From positions 9,274,111-9,338,110 of the forward strand of contig WMCF01000030.1 in the NCBI GenBank assembly GCA_009792885.1: a stretch of 64,000 bases of DNA, given 5' to 3'. Shown piece after piece: positions 1 through 13,000 of the stretch (position 1 is the stretch's first letter; every line of letters begins with the position of its first letter). This stretch comes from Eremophila alpestris peregrina. Lineage: Eukaryota > Chordata > Aves > Passeriformes > Alaudidae. The position numbers and the translations under genes are program-made. A model generated the notes under the pieces. The model made no database searches. It had not been told where the DNA came from and was given only the letters and a program-made list of their open reading frames with translations.

Positions 1-48
1 ATCCTGCAATGTGAGAAAAAGCGAAAATTCCCATCAGAAGTGACTCAC

Positions 49-110
49 CAACATTAATCATATATACACCAGATTGAAAGGCACTCAGAACCTGAAGTCT
101 GAATCCCAGC
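49..110 (-). other. Candidate internal exon, 62 nt
   Basis: At the left edge of the window, on the minus strand, a pyrimidine-containing stretch (TTTGCTTCTCATTTGC, then CTTAAC) ends at an AG before position 110. One of three frames stays open through 62 nt, reading LGFRLQVLSAFQSGVYMINV, to a TTG|GTGAGT donor after position 49. Twenty codons plus split codons at both ends would require a neighbour in a matching phase; it cannot follow the phase-0 exon at 37720 or the phase-0 segment at 23992 directly. The peptide is moderately hydrophobic, as in a membrane-segment edge, but no family is recognised. A TAA lies just upstream of the acceptor in the same frame, so the segment would have to be a spliced exon rather than part of a longer ORF. 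Confidence 0.17.
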
Positions 111-3100
111 CTCAGTTAAGCAAATGAGAAGCAAATTGCTCAGTGCTATCATACTCTTTTAACTGCTGTATCTCTACAGTTTTGCACAATGAAGCTGATG
201 AATACAAATTTATTGTTTCTAGCACTGAATTTTTACAGAGAAGGGATGCTGAATCTTTTGGAAAAACAAGCAGCTGAGTGGCATGGAACTTGCTGTGTCT
301 TGAAATGAATAAGCACCAGTGTAAAGATTTTCACATGTAAAACATTCACATGACTTACCACCTGGTCTGTGCATTAAAATGAATATCCTTACAGCTTAAC
401 CAAGAAGATGAAGATCAGAAACTTCAATAATCAAATTACACTGCAGATTGAGATATTTAATCTGTTTGCTTCTCATGGGGAGTTCTGTGAGTTTTTATTC
501 AACAACACAAAAGCCAAGTAAAAAAATCCAGAGTATACTGAATCCAGAGATTCAAGATCATAGTTAAATACTGGGGATGGGTAGGTCTGAATAAAAAGAG
601 AAAAGTAATAATAAAAAAGTCCTACTGTCCCCAAGAGGAAGTTTGAGAATGAGAGGATTTATTTTCTTATTTAAAAAATCACAACGAGGCCGTGTTTGGA
701 AATATATACATGCTACTTGAATCTACAAAGCAGGGAATTTTCCCATTCACACTATGTTTGCCATACTGCTCTACATTCCTCATAAAATGGACTCAGGCTT
801 TTTGCCTTTCTAGTTCATAACTCTATATAATACTAACTATCCAGCTCTCACAGCCCTACACCCAGAGTAACATATGAACAATATTCTATTAGCCATAAAA
901 AAAACAACAGCATTATTACAAAAATAAACTACACTCCTATTTTTCAGGGAAGTATTCCAATGCCCAGATCTAGATTATAGTCTGTCACAGTCCTGTAAAT
1001 TCAGGAAAAGTCAAGTGCTGCTCTAGCATTACCTTGGCATAAAAGAAAGCAAAGCCTCAATGCAGTACAGTGCTTGAGCTACTGCCAAGTTAACAATTTC
1101 TACTGGCATTTAATTACATTGCATTTCCAGAAGCTAAGGAGCAGCTTTAGCATGAGCAGGGCTGCTCTGAGTAAGAGACTTGCTCTGTTCAGAACACTTA
1201 CCTGACAAATAGCTTAATATGAAGCAATGTGACTCACAAAACCAGGCAAGGATGTCAATTCAGCTCCTTGCTGATTGCTAGATATTTAACTCAAATATTA
1301 TAACTGTCACTGTAAATAATAACAATACTTACATAAATCCTGCCTACATCTAGCAAACTTAAGAACAAAATGGTCAGATTTTCTTCTGGGTAGATGTTTT
1401 TAAAAGAGTCCTGGTTATAATGACATTCTTCAGACATTTATGCTCCCCTAGAGAAAATGCTTGCATGACTTCAGAGCTTCAGTCTGTTCTAGTTCCTCAC
1501 ACAACAGAAGACCTTGCTGCTTTGGACAGATCATGTCTTGCTTCTGGTATTCCCTCTCCCAAATCCTGACAGGGAGCAAGACCCCCAGGATGAGCACAGT
1601 GCTAATCTCACTCTCAGTGACATGGGAGTGTGGCTATTTGCAAAAATATGCAGCTTCAGACTTAGGTCACAACCACTCACTTTGAGAAGCTTTTTGAGGC
1701 AGATGGATGCTGTGCCCTCATCCTTTGAAAAAATCAGTGACTTGACTTTGTCATCCAAAATCTGAGGTACCCCGAAACACTGCTCACTTCTGAGACACCT
1801 GGATCTGCTTGTGCATCATTCAAGAAAAAAAAAAAATCAAGAGAGTAGGATCCTAAACTGCTCCTGATGCCACATTTAAAGGGGTCCCTAGCAATGTCAG
1901 TAAACTAAGTTAGCCAGCAAGAAAAGAGTTAAATGGGACTTGGCAGGGTGGAATAGCTACAGAACCCCAGCACAGACCCAGTATCATCTCTCTCTCTCTG
2001 TTATGAGTGCACAGGAAGACAACTTTGCCCTAAAGGAAGCTCACATCAATCTTGCAGTTAATGTCAGCTGGAGCAGGACCATGCTCATTTGTTCTGCTTC
2101 CACACCTTATTTATAGAAGTTTTCCTAAAGTCTTAACTGGCAAAAATGCTGGACACAAGGAAAGCCTTTCTTACAGCAGAGCTGGGCTAAGGTTCACAAC
2201 TTCTCATGAGGTTCCTGAAGGTTTTATCTTATGGATTCAGTTACTGCTTTGTAAAACAAGAAAGACAGAGAGGTTCTAATTTTTGGTGACTAGGCTTTTT
2301 CACAGTATTTTGACATGTTTGAAAAAAACACGCTCCATAGAAGAGTTAGAGACATCCTAAGATGCAAATGTCCCTTAAGAATAACTGCACATCCTCTGGG
2401 TAAAGATTTTATGTAATAAGTAAAAAGAAAGACTGGTGATAAAGTGATCCAAATTGCTACTGATAGTCCCAATGCCATGTTATTGTAATCTGATGTGCAA
2501 AAGCGTCCAAAAGCTTGAAAAGTCATATTAATAACGTACAAAAGTCTAAGAACTATCACTTTGGCTGTTACATAAGATCCTATGAAGAAAAAAATCAGAA
2601 GAAGGCAAGCCTTTGTTTTTTGGTGGATTCTGAGAACATAAAAAAAACCTGCTTGATTTTTACTTTAAAAGGAACATTTCTGCTCTCTTTTGTGCAGTGT
2701 TAGAAATAAGTGGGAATAATATCTCACAGCATTTGAGAGTTGTGACTAGTAAGAACAAATCAACCACGATCAGTTTGCCATTTCTGTTTATAACAACACA
2801 TACAGCTTATTGCATCCAGAGCAGCAGAGGGGATCAATCCATATTTCTGTGAAGTACCCAGCTCTCAACAATCACTCCAATCTACAGGTGAGAAAACCAA
2901 AACAAAAGGTTGGTGCCACATCCTAACAGGGACTGTAGGTGCTTAACTTTAGACCAGCCCTTCAAAATGTCAGTCTGGTCTCCAAACCTCAGCCCCACCA
3001 CAGCACACTGAGGTGCACACAGCAGGGACTGAAAAGGCAGAAGGTACAGGAGGTGGTCTCCCAGAGGTACATGTGAAAGGCCACAGGCTTACAGGACAAA

Positions 3101-6100
3101 GAGATGACTAGTTTTCATTGAAAAACATGGAAATAGGCTATTCTCTGAAAAAAAGGAGCCTCATGGCCAGAACACTACACCAATATGGGAATATATTTCT
3201 GCAAAAAACCAAAGAATAAAAACAAACTAAGAAAAGGGTGAAGAGAAAAAAAAAAACCAAAAAACCTGAAATCAAACCCAAAAATCAGATGTGATCACCA
3301 GTGGGAAAAAACCAAACAAGCCAACCAACATAATCAACCAGAGCAACATGAACAAAGAGATTCCTGATTTTAGGCTATTCTCTAACCTAGTGGCTTGGAG
3401 CTCTTCCAAGAACCTGGTGCTGGAAGTTCCCTCCAGGCCATGCTGGAGAACAGTGAACCCACATTTCCTGGGTCCTGTGCAGCCCTGTGGGCACCTGGCA
3501 GGTCTTCGTGTGAGGTGATGTGGCACCTGCTGCATCCTTTCCATCCCACAGGGAGCTTGGGCAATGGGACTCAAGGCTGCAGTTCCCCCTCAAGGAAAAG
3601 CCAAGCATTTCAAAAGTCTGCTACAACTTTGCAGTTTGACACTTCCCTCCTTATTTTAATTTAGCCCCAAGGAAATTGTTAAAGGTCAGCAGGAATCCAT
3701 TTGCAGAGGCAGGAACAGAAGTCCACCACCAGTCTCAGATGTGGACCACACCCTGCTGCTCACTGCCCAAGTATGAGTGCATCATTCCAGATCCAGGGCT
3801 TAATCCCTGCTCTGCTCCAGATGCTTCACAGCAACTGCTCTCAGACAGGCTGGAACACTGTGTGAAGAGTGCTAAATTTCAAGTACATTGCTCTGCTCTT
3901 ATGACTCTGATTCCTCTTTCTTGTCTGTTTAGAAACATACTGAAGCAATATACACCATAAAAAAAAAAAAGTCTTAGGAAAAGGCCTCAGCAAGATGCTC
4001 AGAAACTCAGAATGTCTTCTGCAGTTTATGATTCAATTTGTTTCCTTCTCCAGTTTAACCTGACATGTTGGTTTGTTACTAACCTGTGTGATGCTTCAGA
4101 TATTTTCAGTCAGTCTTACTGAGATAATTTTTCCTCCCATTCAGACTAAATGTGAGTTTTCATCCATGTTATCTGAATTTTTTCACTGATCAGAGAACAA
4201 GTTCTAAACTAAGTTCTCCATTGATATGGAGAAAATAGAAAGAGGCTGATCTGAATATGGAAAATCAGAAATTGCAAGGCTATCTAAATAGAAAACTCTC
4301 ATGGAATTTGAGTCTCTGAGGCAAGGGGGAGGTTTTATCTTCTACACTTCTAATTAATTTCTTACTCTGTTAAGTACACCCAAATACACATTTGCCTGTC
4401 TTTCTACCTAACAATATAAGAGTCTCAGAAAATTCTGTTGGTAAATAGGAATAATGACCAGTCTTGATGGTGGCATAACAAGACAGGAACAAAAAAAGGA
4501 TAATGAAAAATTGTAGAAGCACGCATTAAATACCCAAAGGGAACAATTCACAGGAAGTTAATGAGTAGCCAATATGGGACTGAGCAGGAAATCAACAGTG
4601 TCAGAAACCTATGGAGGAAAAGCAGCAAATGTAAACAAGGAGAACACAGCATGAAATAGGATGTTGGCAACAGGCAAAGAAAAATTCAGGGCTTTGGAAA
4701 ATGAGGAGAATAGAAATGAATTTCAATTGAATTGAAATCCACTCAGATGCAGGAAGGTGAGAAAGAAAAAAAGGCCAAGAGAGTCACAAATAATTTCAAA
4801 AAATAAGGCACCATTAAAAAAATTTATGTGATATACAAATTTTGGCAGCCTGTCAAATTAAAATTGCCTTTTCAATTACTAATTATGTCTTCTAATTGAC
4901 TGAATGAGAAGACAGAATTTCAAGAGTTTTAATGCTACCTTTTTTCCCATCTCTATGATCTCCTCATCACAGTGGAGAACCAAATCCCTTCAGTGACAAG
5001 AACGGGGCATTTGCTACAAGATAATCTCTGTCCCTTAACACCGTAAGAAACCCCAAGTAAAGGTCTATCCTAAATGAAGAACAAGGCAGAAATTTCAGTT
5101 ACATCAGAGGAACAGGATTTTATATGTCTTGGTGACAATAAACCTCTCTGAGGAAGCAACCTATCTAAAATGAAAATTATGTTTAATTTTTTTTTCTGGT
5201 AGACTTTATTGGAATAATTACTTCTCCAACCTTATGAGCATCAAAAAGAACACAGCTGAGGAGCATCAGCAGTGGTACCTGCATGTGACCACACCAAGTT
5301 ACACACAGACTCATCTGAAGGTGCATTGGCCACGGGAACATGAACTCATTTTTGTACTACTGCTTTTCCTAAAATTACTTTAACAGACAGTTTATTAATT
5401 TAAGACAGAGCTTTAAGTCTTTTTGCACAAATTAAATGGGAACACTTATGCAACGTATGCCAACACGAAATTAATGTGCATTAAAATCTGGCCTTTGATG
5501 AGATTCAATGTATAGGAAGTCGTGCTTCCTCTGGAGCCACCTGGGATGACATCCTTTATTTTCATTTTAGTATTTAAGACTCATTCTTTCAATAATTGTT
5601 AATGTTTAATTAGGAAAGATGACAGCAGGAGTAATCTCTCTTAGAGAATCCAATATGTAAATGCCATTTCAGAACATCTGTTGCTATAGATTAGGTAGAA
5701 TTAATATTATATTGACAATTGAAAAAAACTATATACAGTACATCTAGGGAACCCTAATAAAGCAAAACTCCTGTTCACAGCTCTGTGAGAACGGAGGCCT
5801 TTCTGTATATTGCAAAACTAAATAAAATGCAGAACAAAGATTAATCACTACACTCTAAAGTAAGCTAAGTCTGAAAGAGAACGTGCATGGACTTATGTAC
5901 TCCTGGTCACTAAAAGGAAAGGAAAAATTTTACAGATTTTACAGAATAAAATTGGGTTTGAACTTGTAGGAAAAATAATGTTCAGAGTACCCAAAATTTT
6001 GCTGGAAATGAAAGAAAAGTTCAAAGGAAAGCAAAATTCCATTTTTGCAGTGGAGAAGGCAGCAGTGAGAAAATTAATCTTGTGCATTAATCTTAGCATT

Positions 6101-6890
6101 CCTCACAAGTGACTCAGGCCCGCAGAAGAAAACATTCCCACTATCGGGTTAGAAAACGTCATGTTTCCCACACAGAAGGGAGGAAAAAAGCCTGAGCAGG
6201 GCTGGTTTTACTACTTTCACCCTGACTGATTTGCTTGCAGACCCTTCTGCCATTCAGAGTTTCAAATTGTTAAGGAAAATATTTGCCATTTACCAAAAGA
6301 AAAATTGAATTAGTCCTTATGTGTAGAATAAGCTTGAGTCAGAGCATTTCTTAAGAATTATTTAACTATTTATAATTTATTATAATAGTCCTTAGACAAA
6401 GCATCTTAAAACCACATCAGCAGCAAAACAGAAGATAGGCTAATAAACTCTGTGGCAATGTTTACACACTTAAGAGTTATAAATACAGACTTTACGTGGT
6501 GACAAGCACAAAAGAGAGCCCAATAAGCAATGAAGAGCAGTAAACACCCTTGGTGAGCTGGAAGAGTGAGAGAGGTCAGAAAGCCACCAGCAGCACCTGA
6601 ACCACCACCACTTCTTATGTCTGAGCCAAATGTCTGTCTTTAAAAGCAATATCCCAGCTCTGTTGGGAGCTCTGACCCCACACAGCTCTCACTGCCTCTG
6701 TAAAAGCCAATGCTGTTACCACAAAAAGAACAGTCAGTTCTGATGCTTCGCTCCTAAACCCTCTGTGCTGGCAGAGCAGAGGAGCAGAAGCTCCTGCTGG
6801 GCAGTGCCAGATTTAGGGCAGGTACAGCCGGGCACTTCCACAACCAGCGGCACGCTGAGCGGCAGCTCTGGAGCCCAGCAACATGGAGCA

Positions 6891-7040
6891 GCAGATGTGG
6901 AGCTGCAGATGTGGAGCTGCAGATGTGGAGCTGCAGATGTGCAGATGTGGAGCAGCAGATGTGCAGATGTGGAGCAGCAGATGTGGAGCTGCAGATGTGC
7001 AGATGTGGAGCTGATGTGCAGTAGCAGATGTGCAGATGTG
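6891..7040. repeat. 14-bp minisatellite with interspersed 8-bp half-units
   Basis: The array is built from GCAGATGTGGAGCT (or the variant ending AGCA), present about seven times, at 6891, 6905, 6919, 6941, 6963, 6977 and 6999. Truncated GCAGATGT half-units lie at 6933, 6955, 6991 and 7024, and the array ends in a degenerate tail by 7040. The first three units are perfect and head to tail; further right the order is alternating 8 + 14, which suggests replication slippage or unequal exchange between GCAGATGTG cores. Because the unit is not a multiple of three and contains no stop in either orientation, ORFs run through it on both strands (163 codons plus, 206 and 114 codons minus). These should not be annotated as genes. 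Confidence 0.9.
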
Positions 7041-10000
7041 TCCCAGCTGCCATCACCTCGGAGCAGGAGTGACCACACTCAGCAGCCAGCAGAGCCCCAG
7101 CAGCCCTGCGCCTGTCACCCTCCTCAGCACAGGAGAGCCCACAGGGAACTCGAGCAGGTACCAGGGGCAGCAGGAGAACCTGGTCACACCCACACCCTGC
7201 AGGGCCCAAGGCACACTCTGGGGCATTTGAAGGAAGGATGGGCAGCACACAGCTGAGCACTGAAAACTGACATACTGTCTTCATAAAACATATGGGACAG
7301 CAAGGTAGGAAACTCAAAAATGCCTCCTGTAGAGCCAAGTAAAAAACACCAAAGCTTAACCTCTTGCAAAACAAGAAGGAATCAATTAACCTATACAGAA
7401 CACTAGACAGATTGTTATTTGTTAATCTTAAAATTATTTCCCAAAAAGTTACTCAGCTGAGCTTCTGATTTGTTCTTTATTAGTGTGACATTAAAGTTAA
7501 ATTTTGAATTATTTTGATCCATTCTTGTTTATACATGTGGGAACCATGTACAATTCAAAAACAATTTTTTACTGGGTCCCTGAAAGAAAATGATCAGTTT
7601 GGACTGAATAGTTTTTCTGTACCAGCTTAGGTCTTTCAGTAATTGCCTTTTCACAATACAATATTTGAAAAAGTACTGAGATTATTGAAAATAATTGTAT
7701 TGGGAAGGAAGAAAGGCAAATTATTAAGGACAAATATTTCAAGTTTTTAAAGTCAAGTCCACCTATTATGAATTCTAATTCCAACTTCCTACCACTTTAT
7801 TATATTCTACTGGACAGAAATATTGCAGAAAGACATAAAATATTTAAATGTTTTCCCTCTCTCTATATATCTTGCATGTTAGGTCAGTTGCTCCACTTCA
7901 CAACTCAGCTGACAATTACAGAAGTAAAATACATTTGAAGAATGCCACCATAAAATATGCAATTCTTTTCTCTTTCAAAGAAACTCAAGGAGTTCTTCCA
8001 CTTGTCACACAATGGTAAGTGATGTAAGATAAAAGGATGGAATTAAAGTTACTAACTTTCCCTCTTTCTTCTGTATCTCACTGTGGTTTACAATATCCTT
8101 AGTTTTGTGTTAGAGGGATTTTCTTTTTGGTTGCTGTTGAGTTTGGAACAGACAAAGCCAAAGTATCTCCAATTAGAAACTTCTATACAAAAAAAAATTA
8201 AATAGAAGCTTATTACTAGTTAGGCATTCATTTTAATCTGTCAACAGGTTACAAAGAAAAGAAGATGAAAGTAAGATAGCACAAAGAATTATTATGTATC
8301 AACTACATTTGACTGATGAATTTTCAATTCATTTCAATTTTCAAGGTGATTTTAAAAATTAACACTTTCATAAAATGTGTATATTGCAGACTTCATATTA
8401 CATATGTGGAAACAGGACTGTGGCAGTTATTTCAAGACAGAATACAACACAGAAAGGTTGTACTTATGTTCTTATTAGAAAGTTAATGAAATTCAACAAC
8501 TTCTTTCCCCTCCTTTCACCAGGTTCTTAACAATTTCACCAAAAAGGAGCACCAAGTAGACATCCACACTGTCATTTTTTCATCCATTCATAGCCAACTA
8601 ATTATTGTAATCTGCATGCATGCTGACATTCATATTTACTGTTATAAGCACCTTACATACATATACAGACATTGATGTGAACTTGGGGAAGGATTATAAA
8701 AAAACTTCATAAAGAAATCTACTCTTTTCATCAATATCTGACAGTTTCACTAAAAGACTTCACTGGAAAGATACAAGATTTTAAAGATACTAGATTTTAA
8801 ACCCAGTTAACCTTAATCCAGAAGGGCAGAAACTGGAGATTTTTGTTTCATTTGGAGTGATTGCTGTTCTAATGCTTCAGAGCATCTCAATCATATTAGA
8901 AAGGCATCCCTCACAGGCAACATCTACAAAAACAGAAATAGAGCCAGCTGTTGATCCCTAATGAATGAAATAAGTACTATTATCAGGCAGATGTTCTCAG
9001 AATCAATAGAAAGACAGGGAAACTTAAACCACTGAGAAGTGAAGTAACATCCCAGAAAAATGTCAGTAGAAGAAAAGGATATCCAAATCATGTTCTATTG
9101 ACATATTAGACTGGCCCCAAGGTGGGAGATTCCACCTCAAATAAGTAATATATCAAGTTAGGACAAGTAAAATTTAAGATTTGTTATATTGCCATTATTC
9201 CCTATTAAAAGAAAACATTCTGAACTTTCTTTGGTCCTGATTTTACATAACGAATTTTAAAGGTTAGAATTGTAAATATTAAAGAAACAATCTTTATATA
9301 GATCCATATCTTAAAATGCAAACATTAAAAAAGAGCTGTCCAGGTATATTTCAATCTGCCAGTTTGGTTAGTAAGATACTGAAAGCTTAAGAGTAGAAAC
9401 AGCCAGATGAAGTCAGGGGGTCTACACTCACAGAATTCAGCCACTCAGGATTTTCTCTTTAATGCTGATGTTCCAGATCTGCCCAGGGGACTGCTTTCAT
9501 GGCAGATAAAGATTAAAAATATAACCCACTTCCTTTAGCGCTGAAGTCAGCCATTACTCACTTCTTTCATTCAATAAAGATTGACTCCTTGATCTACAAA
9601 ATTTCTTGGTCACCTATCAAAACACGACCTATTTGCTCCACTGCTTATTATTATTAGAGATCTTTCTCCAGAGCCATTTGACCTGTCCCTCACTGATATT
9701 GTCCCTATTTGTCTCCTAATCCATCTCATCTGCCTGGATGAGCTCTAAATTCTCCTTTCACCATTTCCTCCTCTTAAGAGCTCTTGACTCTCTTCAGTGT
9801 GTCTTCCTCTTCACTTGTTTTTACATCCATATTATAGCCTAGAAATGCATTAACAGAAAAGGAGAGTTACTTTGAAAATAGCACAAATCCCACTGCTACA
9901 CTGCTTCCCCTGCTTCTACTCTTCTTCCTCAAACAATTTTCTTTAGCAGCTGTCTGATTTCCTCTCAGCAAGGAGCACAGGCAGATGAGGCAGCTGCTGC

Positions 10001-13000
10001 AGCACTGCCACTGGGTGAAGGCTGTGGTGAGATCCCAGTGGAGAAGGCTGTGCTCACATGGCAACTCCACAATGACTGAGAGCTACCTCACCCTTCAGGG
10101 ACAAAAGAACATGACACTTTTCCTGCATCCCTGAGTAAGAGTGATACCTTTGTAATGGGCAGAAATTTCTTAATATAGATATGCAACAAACTAGCATTTA
10201 TCCTGATATTATTTCCTCAAAATCTTTTAAATGCAAATAATTCAGGAGACCCGTTTCAAGTCTTGTTGTCACATAAGGTACCTTCAGAGTATACATACTG
10301 TTCCACTAATAGCTGCTTCACATGGTCAGAGAAACGTAAAGGAACATTACTGCAATTTAACAACTGATCCTTTTACACTATGTATAAGGGAAAATGCATC
10401 AGAACACATCCATGCAACAAAAATCTTCTATCTGAGACAGAGTCCATCAAACCACTCTAAAGCACTTTGTTTCTGTTATTTAACTTTGCACAAATGTTGT
10501 GGGCTTTTTAATGAAGGAGACTAAAAATTAAAAATTCTCATATGACAAATAAGGCAATAGAACCTCATTGTAGGTATACTTCAGAGCAACTAAGAATGTT
10601 TAACCACATTTTTCCTAGGATTCTCTCCAACTTGATGTTTCAAAAGTTGTACAGCATGTCAGCAAAAATAATGCACTGATGGGAATATCACAATATTCTG
10701 ACAGAAGCAAAGAAATCTGCCACTGCTGCACTTTAAGTAATTTAAAAAAAAAAACCCACACAAACAAAACCAAAAAGACCCTAAAAAAAAAAAAAGAAAG
10801 CTAAAAGGCCTAAAAGACCATTTAACCACAGAACTATAATTTATTTTCTGATATGTCTCTTCATATGTGCTAACCAGCCCGTCTCTTTCCTTTAAGAAAG
10901 TATTAGACAACTTGGCAAACATATGTCAATAAAGCAGCCTTTAAAAAGGTCTCCATATGTTCAACCCTGCAAAGGTCTGAGCACCTTAAAGGTGAGATGT
11001 TCCCCAGATGCTTAACAAGATGCTTCACAAGAACTTTCCACATCTCTTGAGACCAAGCCTAAAAGAGCTTTTTATTTCTTGATGCCAACCCATTTAACAT
11101 AAATCTATCTCCCTCATGATGTGTTCTCTGGGAAATGTGAGGAGTATCTTGTCTTTGAATAAATCTTTACCTTTTTGAGCCACAGAGTTCTCAGTAACAT
11201 TTTAACCAAATACATCTACAGCTTACTTTGCATGAATTAATGTGACTTTCCCATAAAAGTCAGCTTTAACATTATAAATAACTGACAAGTGTTAAATAAA
11301 CCCTTTGGAAAGCAAAACTAAGGATGAGATGAAGACTCCCTGCAGGCACCCACCTGGCAGCAGGACAGCAGAGGCCACCACAGCTGCTCGTCCCAACCAC
11401 CCCAAAGCTAACTAGGGCATTCCAAGGCAGTGGCTCTTGTAAATATTTTGAATGCCACATTCACAAGGAACATAACTGGGCAAACCAAGTGTAGCACTGG
11501 GATGGAAGCTACTCTGAGAAGATGCAGCTTTTTAAGACCCAATGCTTTCTGCTCTCATGCTTACAAAAAATCCTGGGCTAGCGCGTAGCCAAGTTTTCAC
11601 AGGTTTTCTCCCATTTTTCAAGTTACAGAGCAACACACACATCCTAAAATCAGGCAGAAAAAAATATAAAAAGTACCTCTGAATTTTGCCCTTATACACC
11701 ATTGTCTGCCATTTTCCTTGAATTTCTACCTGTTCTTTCCACCATGCATCAGTACTTCAGCTCTTTCACCTCCACTCGTACATGGTGCCATCCCATGGTG
11801 GTATCCATGGGGAAACTCACTGTCCCTGCCTCCGTACACACATTTCTACAACTCAGGCAAGGAGAGAAGGTAAGATCAGGGGCCTGAAGGCAGCCATCAA
11901 GAACTGCTTTAGAAGATGATTGAGCAATACACATTGCCAGCAGAGCTGCTCTGTGCATGCACACACCAGGTCCAGGCAGATAACACAGCCAAGGAAGACA
12001 AAGTCTCCTCTGGCTGAGGAGGCTCTCTGGAGGAGGAATTACAGGGCAAGGACAGGTCTCTTCCTTGGCACTGGGCCTCTGCCAAGACGAGGCAACGGGA
12101 TAAAAGGACTTGACCTCTGAAACTTGCCTGAGGATTAAACAAGCGCCTTCACATGGTGTACAAATGTCACTGTTTTGATTGTGGTTTGCCACCCTACTAG
12201 ACTGTAATAAGAGGTCTTCTCTCAGCCTAAACAAATTCATCAACAGCCCAGGGTGTTGTGGGACAGCATACATACGTTTCCTCTATGAGCACCTCCTCTG
12301 TGTGACATCACACCAACCCTTTATCTCAGCAGGGACGGCAACGCAGGCTGGGCAGGCCACCACAGGCAGATCCTTGCTGGACACCATCATGGTACTCAGT
12401 CAAGACAACATAAAAAGAGAAAGTCCATGCAGAATCTAGTATGACAAGGCTCCTTTGATAACTTTTGTAAATGACCAGAACTCCTCATTCTGTACCCTGA
12501 CAGTCACCAGTGACATCTTTTCCAAGTCTAATGTGAAGATGACAAAGGGCTGGGTTCCAAGACTTTTAGCAAAGAAAATACAGAAGCATGAAGAGAATTG
12601 TTTTGAAGCTAAGAATATTTTAAGCAAGAGTTAAAAGCAGATACAAAAATACCAATTGACAAAAAACATCATACAGCTTGAAGGACAAGTAATGGTTATC
12701 TTAGATGACAACAGATGCTGGACTTCAGCCAAGGTGAAAGGGCACAAGCAGAGAGCATTTCCCCTTTTCAGCACCCCATCTCAAACCTCACTGTTAGTTA
12801 CACTAACAAATATTTATAGTGTCATCAAACACTCAACAAGGGGCCTCTGTTATACTAAGATCCCATTTGAGAAATGTCTCTCATTTGTACCATGACAGGT
12901 GACATGGAAGTACAGTGGCACACACCTGGCTGTTCACCACCCATGAAGCACATATTGGCTGTTGCCCCTCAAAGGCCCCATGCCTTACTTCTCAGTTTTA

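Noticed and set aside
360..460. Minus-strand segment ending in a GTG|GTAAGT donor with a CTGCAG acceptor
   Set aside because: The only initially open frame reaches TAA well before the donor.
1196..1290. Perfect minus-strand donor CAG|GTAAGT at 1201
   Set aside because: The sequence upstream on that strand has stops in all frames before any plausible acceptor; the best frame ends in TAA 14 nt before the donor.
6734..7374. 206-, 163- and 114-codon ORFs around 7 kb
   Set aside because: They are generated by the frame-transparent 14-bp minisatellite and its GC-rich flanks. They overlap on both strands with repetitive His/Ser/Leu or Trp/Cys/Asp translations.
11749..12273. 174-codon minus-strand ORF
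   Set aside because: It lies in a locally GC-rich patch with overlapping ORFs on both strands. No domain, no promoter and no codon pattern favours this frame.
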